Source of the DNA: CAMYKD01 sp041617155
Lineage (GTDB): Bacteria > Pseudomonadota > Alphaproteobacteria > Kiloniellales > JAKSDN01
Direction: 5' to 3'
DNA length: 64,000 bases
Assembly: GCA_041617155.1 (NCBI GenBank)
Contig: JBFJPL010000009.1
Coordinates: 1-64,000, forward strand
Shown here: positions 27,500 to 35,606 of the stretch, in pieces
Position numbering within the stretch: position 1 is the first letter of the stretch
How the letters are laid out: every line of letters starts with the position of its first letter
The notes under the pieces: model-generated
Databases searched by the model: none
The model's input: the letters and a program-made list of their open reading frames with translations, nothing else
Told to the model about the DNA's origin: nothing
Translations under genes and position numbers: made by a program

Positions 27500-27528
27500 T
27501 AGATACCCGTCGACCTGCCCGAATGCAA
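27500..27528 (-). promoter_or_regulatory. Candidate strong promoter of rpsB
   Basis: On the minus strand TTGCAT (27528-27523) and TATCTA (27505-27500) are separated by exactly 17 bases. The site is about 125 bases upstream of the rpsB start and just beyond the end of dnaE. The leader between them is GC-rich and can form small hairpins, which could serve S2 feedback control; that part is inference. Confidence 0.5.
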
Positions 27529-27560
27529 GAGAAATCATGAGAATTGGCGCTGAAAGCGAG

Positions 27561-30500
27561 CTAGAGTTCCTGCACTGCGATGCCGGGAATCGCTTTGATC
27601 GCCTGACGCAGCTTGGCCGAGAGCGGATAAGCGCCCGGCAGCTCCAATTCGACCTCCCGCCCGTTTTCGAGGTCGAGGACGAGAGCGATGCAGCCCCGGG
27701 CACCGGGCGCCGACTCCCGCCGCAATACCGCCTTCAGGCTTTCAAGCGGCGCCGGGTCATTGAGAAACAGTTTGAGCTTGCTGCTCGTCTGGGCTGCGGC
27801 CTGGTCAAGTGCATAGATTTCCTGCGCGGTCAAACGCGGAGCCTCGCCGTCGTTGCGCACCTCGATGCTGGCCGTGATCAGCAGCGGTTGGCCGCTATCC
27901 AGCAGTTCGCGCGCGCGGCCGAGAAGCTCGGAAAACACCATGACCTCGAACATGCCGCTGGTATCCGAAAGCTGTACGAAGGCAAAGCGGTTGCCCTGCC
28001 GCGACGTCCGCTCCTGCTTGCCGACCACGATTCCGGCCAGCTTGCGGCGGCCGAGATCGGCCGTACCCAGGCTGGAAAGGTCGGCGGAACGCAGCACCTG
28101 CAGGCGCTCAAGTGCTGCGCTATAGGTATCCAGGGGGTGGGCCGAAAGGTAGAAACCGATGGCGCCGAACTCGTGGCGCAGACGGTTCATGCCGGACCAG
28201 TCCTCGACCGTCGGCAGGGCGATAGCCGGAACCGGGCCGGCGGCCTCGCCACCGAACAGGTTGACCTGCGCGGACTCGCGTTCACTGGCGGCGGCGGCGG
28301 CCTGGCGAATTAGCAGCTCAGCGCCCTCGAAGACCCGGCGCCGATTGCGCTCCAGGCTATCGAAAGCGCCGGCGCAGGCGAGGCTCTCGATCTGTCTCTT
28401 GTTGATCACGCGGGGATCGAGCCGCGTGGCAAGGTCGGTCAGGTCCCCGAACGGGCCGTTGGCCTGGCGCTCGGCGACCAAACTAACCATGGCCGCCGCA
28501 CCCACGTTCTTGACCGCAGCCAGGGCATAGCGGATCGCCGAACCCCCGTCGGATTGCGGTTCCACGCTGAACACCGGCAGCGAGACATTGATGTCGGGCG
28601 GCAGCAGCGGAACACCCAGGCGGTCCAGTTCCTGGCGGAAGATATTGAGCTTGTCCGTGTTGCCCATGTCGGAGGTCATGGAGGCGGCCAGGAACTCGAC
28701 CGGGTGGTTGGCCTTGAGATAGGCGGTCTGATAGGCGATCAGGGCGTAGGCGGCCGCGTGACTCTTATTGAAGCCGTAGCCGGCGAACTTGTTGACCTGC
28801 TCGAAGATCTCCGCTGCCTTGGCCTCCGGCACGCCGCGCGCCGTGGCGCCCTCGACGAAGTGCTTGCGCTGGGCCTCCATCTCGGACTTGATCTTCTTGC
28901 CCATGGCCCGGCGCAGCAGATCGGCGCTGCCCAGGCTGTAGCCGGCCAGTTCCTGGGCGATCTGCATGACCTGTTCCTGATAGATCATGATGCCGAAGGT
29001 CTCCTTCAGGATGCCTTCGAGGGTCGGATAGAGGTAGTCCGGCGTCTCGCCGTGCTTGCGGGCGATGTAGCTGGGGATATTGTCCATCGGGCCGGGGCGG
29101 TAGAGCGCCACCACGGCGATGATGTCCTCGAAGCGATCGGCCTTCAGGCGGCGCAGCACGTCGCGCATTCCCGATGATTCCAACTGGAACACCCCGACGC
29201 TCTCGGCGCGGGCCAGCATGTCGAAGGTCCTGGCGTCGTCGAGCGGGATGGTCTCGATTTCGAAGCCCGGCTCGTGTGCCCGAATCAGCTCGCGGGCCTG
29301 GGCCAGCACCGTCAAGGTCTTGAGACCCAGGAAGTCGAACTTCACCAGACCGGCCTTTTCCACGAACTTCATATTGAACTGTGTGACCGGCATCTCGGAG
29401 CGCGGATCGCGGTAAAGCGGCACCAGTTGTTCGAGCGGCCGGTCGCCGATCACCAGGCCGGCGGCATGGGTCGAGGCATGGCGATAGAGGCCCTCCAGTT
29501 TGAGCGCGATATCGATCAGGCGGGCGACGGTCTCGTCGCTGTCGCGCATCTCCTGCAGCACGGGCTCGCCATCGATCGCCTGCTGCAGTGTGACCGGGTT
29601 GGCCGGATTGTTGGGCACCAGCTTGCACAGCCGGTCGACCTGGGGATAAGGCAGCTGCAGCACCCGCCCGACATCGCGCAGCACCGCCCGGGCCTGGAGC
29701 TTACCGAAGGTGATGATCTGCGCCACTCGATCGTGGCCGTATTTGCCCTGGACGTAGCGGATCACCTCGTCGCGGCGTTCCTGGCAGAAATCGACGTCGA
29801 AGTCGGGCATCGACACCCGTTCCGGGTTCAGGAAGCGCTCGAACAGCAGGCCCCAGCGCAGGGGATCGAGGTCGGTGATGGTCAAGGCCCAGGCAACCAC
29901 CGAGCCGGCTCCGGAGCCACGCCCCGGACCCACGGGAATGCCTTGCTGCTTGGCCCACTTGATGAAGTCCGCGACGATCAGGAAATAGCCGGGAAAACCC
30001 ATCTGCTCGATCACGCCGAGTTCGTAGTCGAGCCGATCCCGGTAGTCCTTGGCCCGAGCGGCGCGCTCTGTTTGGTCCATGTCGGCGGCGTAGACCTGTC
30101 CTGCGAGGCGTTCCTCGAGTCCGGCGCGGGCCTGGGCCGCCAGTTCTTCGGACTCGCTGCGGCCTTCGCGGGTCGGAAAGGCCGGCAGGATCGGGTCGAC
30201 CAGTTCCGGGTGGAAGGCGCAGCGTCGGGCGATCACCAGCGTGTTGTCGACGGCTTCGGGCAGGTCGTCGAACAGCTGGCGCATTTCGGCCGCCGATTTG
30301 AAACGATGCTCGCCGGTCAACCGGCGCCGGTCGCTCTGGCCGATGTAGGCGCCCTCGGCAATGCATAGAAGGGCGTCGTGGGCCTCGTAGATTTCCGCCT
30401 CGCTGAAGTAGGCTTCGTTGGTTGCTACGAGGGGCAGGTCGTGCTTATAGGCCAATTCCACCAAGCGTTCTTCGATCGCCTCCTCCTCAGCCATGCCGTG

Positions 30501-31034
30501 ACGGTGCAGCTCGACATAGAGGCGGCCGGGAAAGGCGCGGGCCAGGGTGAGCAGCATCCCCTCGGCCCACTCGTTCCGCCGCTCCGCCAGGAACCTGCCG
30601 ACCGCACCGCGCGGGCCGCCGGTCAAGGCGATCAAGCCGCTGCTGCGGCCTTCCAAAGCCGTCAGCTCCAATTCGGCGCCGCCCTCTCCGTCGCCGCTCA
30701 AGTAAGCCTGGCTAACCAGTTTCAGAAGGTTACGGTAGCCGGTCTCGTTTTGAACCAGAAGAACGAGTTGGTCCGGCGGCAGCTTCGCACCGTTCGACGT
30801 ACCGCCGTCACTGCGCGCGATCGCCAGTTGGCATCCAATGATCGGCTGTACACCGGCAGCGGTCGCGGCGGCGGAGAACTCCAGGGCGCCGAATAGGTTG
30901 CCCGTGTCGGTAATGGCAACCGCTGGCATCCCGTGGCGGCGGCACAGCGCCGTCAACTCGTCGATCCGGATCGCCCCTTCCGACAGCGAAAAGGCCGTGT
31001 GGACCCGGAGATGAACATAATCAGCGTGTGCCAT
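27561..31034 (-). CDS. dnaE: DNA polymerase III alpha subunit (DnaE)
   Basis: DnaE is the replicative polymerase catalytic subunit. The 1157-residue protein has the N-terminal PHP domain (VHLRVHTAFSLSEGAIRIDELTAL), the C-family polymerase core with GPGRGSGAGSVVAWALTITDLDPL and the catalytic PDFDVDFCQERRDEVI, the fingers and tandem helix-hairpin-helix region, and a C-terminal OB domain (LAGIVVGKQERTSRQGNRFAFVQL). It is the DnaE1 type. Transcription is leftward, diverging from the PilZ gene across a 211-base region. Confidence 0.98.
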   Translation of the reverse strand: MAHADYVHLRVHTAFSLSEGAIRIDELTALCRRHGMPAVAITDTGNLFGALEFSAAATAAGVQPIIGCQLAIARSDGGTSNGAKLPPDQLVLLVQNETGYRNLLKLVSQAYLSGDGEGGAELELTALEGRSSGLIALTGGPRGAVGRFLAERRNEWAEGMLLTLARAFPGRLYVELHRHGMAEEEAIEERLVELAYKHDLPLVATNEAYFSEAEIYEAHDALLCIAEGAYIGQSDRRRLTGEHRFKSAAEMRQLFDDLPEAVDNTLVIARRCAFHPELVDPILPAFPTREGRSESEELAAQARAGLEERLAGQVYAADMDQTERAARAKDYRDRLDYELGVIEQMGFPGYFLIVADFIKWAKQQGIPVGPGRGSGAGSVVAWALTITDLDPLRWGLLFERFLNPERVSMPDFDVDFCQERRDEVIRYVQGKYGHDRVAQIITFGKLQARAVLRDVGRVLQLPYPQVDRLCKLVPNNPANPVTLQQAIDGEPVLQEMRDSDETVARLIDIALKLEGLYRHASTHAAGLVIGDRPLEQLVPLYRDPRSEMPVTQFNMKFVEKAGLVKFDFLGLKTLTVLAQARELIRAHEPGFEIETIPLDDARTFDMLARAESVGVFQLESSGMRDVLRRLKADRFEDIIAVVALYRPGPMDNIPSYIARKHGETPDYLYPTLEGILKETFGIMIYQEQVMQIAQELAGYSLGSADLLRRAMGKKIKSEMEAQRKHFVEGATARGVPEAKAAEIFEQVNKFAGYGFNKSHAAAYALIAYQTAYLKANHPVEFLAASMTSDMGNTDKLNIFRQELDRLGVPLLPPDINVSLPVFSVEPQSDGGSAIRYALAAVKNVGAAAMVSLVAERQANGPFGDLTDLATRLDPRVINKRQIESLACAGAFDSLERNRRRVFEGAELLIRQAAAAASERESAQVNLFGGEAAGPVPAIALPTVEDWSGMNRLRHEFGAIGFYLSAHPLDTYSAALERLQVLRSADLSSLGTADLGRRKLAGIVVGKQERTSRQGNRFAFVQLSDTSGMFEVMVFSELLGRARELLDSGQPLLITASIEVRNDGEAPRLTAQEIYALDQAAAQTSSKLKLFLNDPAPLESLKAVLRRESAPGARGCIALVLDLENGREVELELPGAYPLSAKLRQAIKAIPGIAVQEL

Positions 31035-31177
31035 GTATCGCAGGATTCCACGTCTGCCCGGCGATGTCAGCGGGAACAGTCGAGCAACAGGTGGTAGCTC
31101 CCATCGACTTATCCCCAGGATCTTGTGGACAGCCGCCTGACTCCGCCCAAATCATTCCGGCCCGATCCTGGTAGATT

Positions 31178-31193
31178 TTAAGAAGACGTTAAC
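31178..31193 (+). promoter_or_regulatory. Perfect CtrA box upstream of PilZ gene
   Basis: TTAA at 31178-31181, seven bases, then TTAAC at 31189-31193 match the full CtrA consensus TTAA-N7-TTAAC; the second half continues as TTAACCAT. It ends 52 bases before the PilZ ATG at 31246, an activating position for that gene. The divergent dnaE start is 144 bases away. Confidence 0.7.
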
Positions 31194-31245
31194 CATAATG
31201 TGGAATTGTTAGCATGAAGTCTCTACAGACGGTTGCAGCGCAGTC

Positions 31246-31590
31246 ATGTATCCACGTTACACATTAGAAACCGTGGACGGAATCGATCGTCGTGGTCGGC
31301 AGCGGTACCCGGTCACCTCGCCGGTGACTCTGACCATCACGGCAGATGGCCAGACCTACAGCTGCATCGTGGAGGACATCTCGCTCGGCGGCGCCAGGGT
31401 GCGCTTCGACGGCTCGGCCGCGCTGACGGCGGACGTCGAGATCGCGCACCCGCGAACCGGCAAGTTCGGCGGCGAATGCAAGTGGATTTCCGGATCCACT
31501 TCCGGCATCGCATTCCGCTGTGACGAGGCGGCCGTGCATCTCTGCGTGCATTGCTTCAAGCAGATGGTCCCGCTGCAACGGCCCGCATAG
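31246..31590 (+). CDS. PilZ domain protein, likely c-di-GMP receptor
   Basis: The 114-residue protein is a single PilZ domain, a fold that binds cyclic di-GMP and alters motility, surface growth or cell-cycle output. The binding motifs are present: RRGRQR near residues 15-20 (RxxxR) and the D-x-S-x-x-G motif in VEDISLGGARVRF. The rest is beta-barrel-like, with a Cys pair near the end (LCVHCF). There is no membrane segment. The ribosome-binding site is weak. The perfect CtrA box upstream places it in the CtrA regulon by inference. Target unknown. Confidence 0.88.
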   Translation: MYPRYTLETVDGIDRRGRQRYPVTSPVTLTITADGQTYSCIVEDISLGGARVRFDGSAALTADVEIAHPRTGKFGGECKWISGSTSGIAFRCDEAAVHLCVHCFKQMVPLQRPA

Positions 31591-31680
31591 TCAACCGCCC
31601 GGCCGGTGCGCTTTACAAGCCGGTCAGAGAACGCTCTATTCCGATGTTCGAATCGCAATGGGCAAAATAGGCTTTCAAGA

Positions 31681-31854
31681 ATGCTTAGCCTCTCCCGTAG
31701 CGCCGGCGTGGTTCTGCTGGGCGCTCTAATGTTGTTGACCGCCTGCTCACCCGAGGTCGGCAGCGAAGAATGGTGCGCCGACATGAAACAAAAGTCCAAG
31801 GGCGAATGGACCGCGAACGAGGCGGCCAGTTTCACCAAGCACTGCCTTTTCTAG
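31681..31854 (+). CDS. DUF3012 family small lipoprotein
   Basis: The 57-residue product has a short hydrophobic signal ending in the lipobox LLTAC, so the mature protein would be a lipidated peptide of about 36 residues starting CSPEVGSEEWC. The rest (CADMKQKSKGEWTANEAASFTKHC) matches what I recall of DUF3012, a family of unknown function known mainly in gammaproteobacteria. Two further Cys residues may form a disulphide. The ATG at 31681 is preferred to an earlier in-frame ATG, because it puts the signal peptide at the N-terminus. It follows the PilZ gene by 90 bases. Confidence 0.75.
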   Translation: MLSLSRSAGVVLLGALMLLTACSPEVGSEEWCADMKQKSKGEWTANEAASFTKHCLF

Positions 31855-31916
31855 CAACCGGCCGATCCGATGCAGGCTCCTAGGAGCCTGTCCGAGTATT
31901 GCTCACGGGCTGCACC

Positions 31917-32010
31917 GCGTTTTCAAGGTCTTGGGCTAGGACGGTGCCGGGCCGCGATGCCGTGCGCATCGCAAGCGGTGCCGGACGCCGTCCCAAGACC
32001 TTGAAAACGC
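31917..32010. repeat. Stem-loop 1 of the MITE-like element
   Basis: Arms of 19 bases, 31917-31935 and 31992-32010, are perfect complements (GCGTTTTCAAGGTCTTGGG). Inside them GGACGG/CCGTCC adds to the stem, and a self-complementary core (GCGATG...CATCGC, 31954-31973) forms the tip. Confidence 0.8.
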
Positions 32011-32021
32011 AGCCCTTCGGG

Positions 32022-32118
32022 TCGGCCGGACAGACGCGAGTGCCGCGTCGCGAAGGCTTGCCGATGCGCACGGCATCGCCCGCGCCTCCGCTCCTAACCC
32101 TCGCGTCTGTCCGGCCGA
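32022..32118. repeat. Stem-loop 2 of the MITE-like element
   Basis: Arms of 19 bases, 32022-32040 and 32100-32118, are perfect complements (TCGGCCGGACAGACGCGAG). The enclosed segment 32057-32079 is an inverted copy of the stem-loop 1 core 31954-31975 with a single-base insertion. Confidence 0.8.
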
Positions 32119-32149
32119 TGCAGCTCATGACCAATACTCGGACAGGCTC

Positions 32150-32851
32150 CTAGCTCCGACTGTTCACGACTACGCCGTCCTCGAGGCGTAGCGTCCGGTC
32201 CATACGGCTGGCCAAACCTAGGTTGTGGGTAGCCACGAGCGCCGCTAGGCCCTGATTGCGAACCAGATTGACCAAGCCATCGAACACCGATTCCGCGGTG
32301 TGGGGATCGAGGTTTCCCGTGGGTTCGTCGGCCAACAGCACCGCGGGCGCGTTGGCCAGTGCCCGCGCGACCGCGACCCGCTGCTGCTCGCCGCCGGATA
32401 GCTGCCCCGGCCTGTGCCCCGCCCGCTCGCCGAGAGCGACCATGTCGAGCAGCTCGCGCCCCCGCTCCCGGGCCTCCCGGCGGCCGACTCCGGCGATCAT
32501 CTGGGGTACCACGATGTTCTCCAGGGCGGAAAACTCCGGCAGTAGGTGATGGTACTGATAGACGAAACCGATCTTGTTGCGGCGGATCTCGGTCCTTTCG
32601 CGATCCGGCAGCTGGGAACACGCCGTGCCGGCGATTCGGATCTCGCCCTTATCCGGCCGTTCGAGCAGTCCGGCAATATGCATGAGGGTCGATTTGCCGG
32701 CCCCAGAGGGGCCGACCAGCGCGGTCAACTCGCCCGGCGCGATTGCGATGTCGACGCCGCACAGGACCTCGAGCGTGCGGCCCGCCTGCTTGAAGCTCTT
32801 GACCACGCCGTTCAAGCTGAGGCCGGCCTGTCCGTTCGCCGTCTCACTCAT
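32150..32851 (-). CDS. lolD: Lipoprotein-releasing ABC transporter ATPase (LolD)
   Basis: LolD powers release of outer-membrane lipoproteins from the inner membrane to LolA. The 233-residue ABC ATPase has Walker A GPSGAGKST, the Lol/MacB-type Q loop YQYHHLLPEFSALENI, signature LSGGEQQRVAVARAL and Walker B VLLADEPTGNLD. It overlaps lolE by eight bases. Its TAG stop (32152-32150) is formed at the junction with the MITE-like element; the uninterrupted CTAG site would give the same stop, so the protein is probably unchanged by the insertion. Confidence 0.97.
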   Translation of the reverse strand: MSETANGQAGLSLNGVVKSFKQAGRTLEVLCGVDIAIAPGELTALVGPSGAGKSTLMHIAGLLERPDKGEIRIAGTACSQLPDRERTEIRRNKIGFVYQYHHLLPEFSALENIVVPQMIAGVGRREARERGRELLDMVALGERAGHRPGQLSGGEQQRVAVARALANAPAVLLADEPTGNLDPHTAESVFDGLVNLVRNQGLAALVATHNLGLASRMDRTLRLEDGVVVNSRS

Positions 32852-34091
32852 ATCGCAGAGCTTCCACGGGGTCGAGCCGGGCGGCCTGCCAAGCCGGCCA
32901 GAGCGGCGCCAGGAACGACCAGAAGAGCGCCATCAGGACGACCTGGGCGACCTCCATCGGATCGATCTTGGCGGGCAATTGCGACAGGAAATAGATCTCG
33001 GCCGGAAACAGCGTCGAGCCGGTCAGGTTCTGGAGGAACTGGCGTATGGTCTCGATGTTGTCGGCAAAGGCAAAGCCGAGAGCAAAGCCGAGAATGGTGC
33101 CGCCGACACCGATCGACGCGCCGCTCAGGAAGAAGATCCGCAGGATCATGCCCCGCGTCGCGCCCATGGTGCGCAGAATCGCGATGTCGCGCCCCTTGCC
33201 TTTGACCAGCATGTACTGGCCGGAGAGGATATTGAAGGCCGCAACCAGGATGATCAGCGACAGGATCAGGAACATGACGTTGCGTTCGACCTTGATGGCG
33301 TTGAAGAAGCTGGAGTTGGCCTGCTGCCAATCGACCGTGCGGTACCTAGCGCCGACCGCCTCCGCCACGTCGTTCCTGGTAATGTATATGCCGTCCGGGT
33401 CGTCGACGAACAGCTCTATCGCGTTCACGCTTTGCGGTAGCCGGAAGTACAGCTGCGCCGCTTCCAGGGGCATGTAGACAAAGCTGCTGTCGTACTCGTA
33501 CATGCCGATTTCGAACAGGCCGATGATGCGGTAGGCCTTGAGTCGCGGCATGGTCCCGAACGGTCCCTGGTTGCCGCGCGGCATGACCAAGGTGAGGTCC
33601 TCGCCGACGCCGACGCCGAGGCGTTGTGCCAGACGGCTGCCCACCAGGACCACATCATCACCCTTGAAATCGTCCAGGGAGCCTGCAAGGACGTTGTCGG
33701 CGATCAGGGAGCGAGTTTTCAGCACGGCCGGATCGACGCCGCGCACCAGGGCGCCGAATGCCCGGCCGTCGGCGGTTACCATGACCTGTCCCTGAATCTG
33801 CGGAACGACGCCGACCACACCGGTGAGCGCACGCAAATCTCGAGTCACACGGTCGAAATTCTGGATCGGCCTGTCATCGGCATAGACCGTCAGGTGGCCG
33901 TTGACGCCCAGGATGCGGGACATCAGCTCCTCTCGGAAGCCGTTCATGACCGCCATGACGATGATCAGCGTGGCCACCCCCAGCGCGATACCGAGCAGCG
34001 AGAAGATCGCGATGACCGAGATGAAGCCCTCCTGGCGGCGGGCGCGCAGATAGCGCATCGCCACCATGCGTTCGAAAGCACTGAAGATCAT
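32844..34091 (-). CDS. lolE: Lipoprotein-releasing permease subunit (LolC/LolE family)
   Basis: This is the membrane subunit of the Lol exporter. The 415-residue protein starts FERMVAMRYLRARRQEGFISVIAIFSLLGIALGVATLIIVMAVMNGF, typical of LolC/E, then has a large periplasmic domain (about 50-265) and three C-terminal membrane helices (FLILSLIILVAAFNILSGQYMLV and onwards). Only one such gene is present, so the complex may hold two copies (a LolF-like arrangement) rather than distinct LolC and LolE. Between proS (16 bases upstream) and lolD. Confidence 0.95.
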   Translation of the reverse strand: MIFSAFERMVAMRYLRARRQEGFISVIAIFSLLGIALGVATLIIVMAVMNGFREELMSRILGVNGHLTVYADDRPIQNFDRVTRDLRALTGVVGVVPQIQGQVMVTADGRAFGALVRGVDPAVLKTRSLIADNVLAGSLDDFKGDDVVLVGSRLAQRLGVGVGEDLTLVMPRGNQGPFGTMPRLKAYRIIGLFEIGMYEYDSSFVYMPLEAAQLYFRLPQSVNAIELFVDDPDGIYITRNDVAEAVGARYRTVDWQQANSSFFNAIKVERNVMFLILSLIILVAAFNILSGQYMLVKGKGRDIAILRTMGATRGMILRIFFLSGASIGVGGTILGFALGFAFADNIETIRQFLQNLTGSTLFPAEIYFLSQLPAKIDPMEVAQVVLMALFWSFLAPLWPAWQAARLDPVEALRYE

Positions 34092-34106
34092 GTGGCGGCG
34101 CCCGGC

Positions 34107-35432
34107 TCAGCCGGCGAGCCGGGCCAGGGCGGAGTCGGGAGACAGCTCTTCGCGCTCGCCGCCCCGGCGCTGCTTCAGCTCGATCACGCCCTGCTTGATG
34201 CCGCGCGGGCCGACCACCAGCTGCCACGGCAGGCCGATCAGATCCATCTCGGCGAACTTGGCGCCGGAGCGTTCGTCGCGGTCGTCGTAGAGCACCTCGA
34301 CGCCGGCCCCGCGCAGCTTGGCGTAAAGCCCGTCGCAGGCCTCGGTGCAGGCGGGATCCCCGACTTTGAGGTTGATCAGCCCGACCTTGAAGGGCGCCAC
34401 GGACTCCGGCCAGACGATACCGGCGTCGTCGTGGTTCGCCTCGATGATGCCGCCGACCAGACGCGACACGCCGATGCCGTAGGATCCCATGTGGACCGGC
34501 GTCTGGTTGTCGTCGGGCGTGGTCACCACGGCACCCAAGGGCTCCGAGTACTTGCTGCCGAAATAGAAGATGTGGCCGACTTCGATGCCGCGTCCCTCAT
34601 AGCGACGCCCTTCCGGCACCTGCATCTGGAACTGGGCGGCATCGTGCTTGTCGTCGGTTCGGGCGTAGAGGCTGGTGAAATGATCAACGATCTTCTGCAG
34701 GCCGGCGACATCGTCGTAGTCAACCTCGGAACTCAGCACGTCGACATCGACGAAGTCCTGGTCGCAGAAGACTTCCGATTCGCCGGTATCGGCCAGGATG
34801 ATGAATTCGTGGCTCAGATTGCCGCCGATCGGCCCGGTGTCTGCCTCCATGGGAATGGCTTTTAGGCCCATGCGCGCGAATGTCCTCAAGTAAGTTACGA
34901 ACATTTTATTGTAAGCAACTTTGGCTGCGTCATAATCCAGATCGAACGAATAGCTGTCCTTCATGAGAAACTCGCGCCCACGCATGACGCCGAAGCGGGG
35001 CCGCACCTCGTCACGAAACTTCCATTGAATGTGGTAGAGCAGCTTGGGCAAGTCCCGGTAGCTCTTGACCGCATTCTTAAAGATGTCGGTGATCAATTCT
35101 TCGTTGGTCGGGCCATAGAGCATGTCGCGCCCGTGACGGTCCTCGATCCGCAGCATTTCCCTGCCGTAGTCTTCGTAGCGGCCTGACTGTTTCCAGAGAT
35201 CGGCCGACTGGATGGTCGGCATGAGCACTTCTTGGCACCCGGCGGCGTCCTGCTCCTCGCGTACGATCCGCTCGATGTTCTTGAGCACCCGAAAGCCGAG
35301 CGGCAGCCAGGAGTAAATACCGGCAGCGGCCTGGCGCACCATGCCGGCACGCAGCATCAAGCGGTGCGAGACGATCTGGGCTTCGGCAGGTGTCTCCTTC
35401 AGTGTGGGAAGGAAATAGGCGGAGCGGCGCAT
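34107..35432 (-). CDS. proS: Prolyl-tRNA synthetase, short alphaproteobacterial form (ProS)
   Basis: ProRS charges tRNA-Pro. The 441-residue class II enzyme starts MRRSAYFLPTLKETPAEAQIVSHRLMLRAGM, with a GAGGT site before the ATG at 35432. Motif 2 region (FRDEVRPRFGVMRGREFLMKDSYSFD) runs on without the roughly 180-residue editing insert found in E. coli. Motif 3 (GSYGIGVSRLVGGIIEAN) and the anticodon domain follow. A local stretch (about 34890-34960, residues around DYDAAKVAYNKMFVTYLRTF) is AT-rich compared with its neighbours. Confidence 0.97.
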   Translation of the reverse strand: MRRSAYFLPTLKETPAEAQIVSHRLMLRAGMVRQAAAGIYSWLPLGFRVLKNIERIVREEQDAAGCQEVLMPTIQSADLWKQSGRYEDYGREMLRIEDRHGRDMLYGPTNEELITDIFKNAVKSYRDLPKLLYHIQWKFRDEVRPRFGVMRGREFLMKDSYSFDLDYDAAKVAYNKMFVTYLRTFARMGLKAIPMEADTGPIGGNLSHEFIILADTGESEVFCDQDFVDVDVLSSEVDYDDVAGLQKIVDHFTSLYARTDDKHDAAQFQMQVPEGRRYEGRGIEVGHIFYFGSKYSEPLGAVVTTPDDNQTPVHMGSYGIGVSRLVGGIIEANHDDAGIVWPESVAPFKVGLINLKVGDPACTEACDGLYAKLRGAGVEVLYDDRDERSGAKFAEMDLIGLPWQLVVGPRGIKQGVIELKQRRGGEREELSPDSALARLAG

Positions 35433-35606
35433 CGATACCTCGAGTGTGAAAACTTGTTCGCGGGCGGCCATTCCAACCGGCCTCGGGTATCCGGACCGCG
35501 AGCCCGCAGAGACTATGGGAAGGCACCAAGGATGTCCATGGCGTGCGGGCTGCGCCGCCACGGACAGACACCGATGGAGAACTGCCCCTAGAAGGGCTCA
35601 GTCGGG

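Larger units (their letters stand above)
31881..32152. mobile_element. MITE-like element with TA duplication, non-coding
   Basis: Terminal inverted repeats of 19 bases are perfect: GGAGCCTGTCCGAGTATTG at 31883-31901 and its complement at 32132-32150; similarity continues inward for another 15 bases with 11 matches. A TA flanks each end (31881-31882, 32151-32152), and removing the element restores a CTAG site. Inside are two large stem-loops. No transposase or plausible gene is present. The size, ends and target fit a miniature inverted-repeat element mobilised by an IS630-like or IS427-type transposase; the family is inference. The right end forms the lolD stop codon. Confidence 0.8.

Noticed and set aside
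31074..31088. Possible LexA box near dnaE (GAAC-N7-CAAC)
   Set aside because: One base off consensus, and single mismatches are expected by chance; dnaE is not a usual SOS gene.
31880..32153. Two opposite 84-codon reading frames covering the MITE-like element, both ending in NTRTGS
   Set aside because: They exist only because the element is palindromic; the identical endings come from the terminal inverted repeats. No ribosome-binding site or family.
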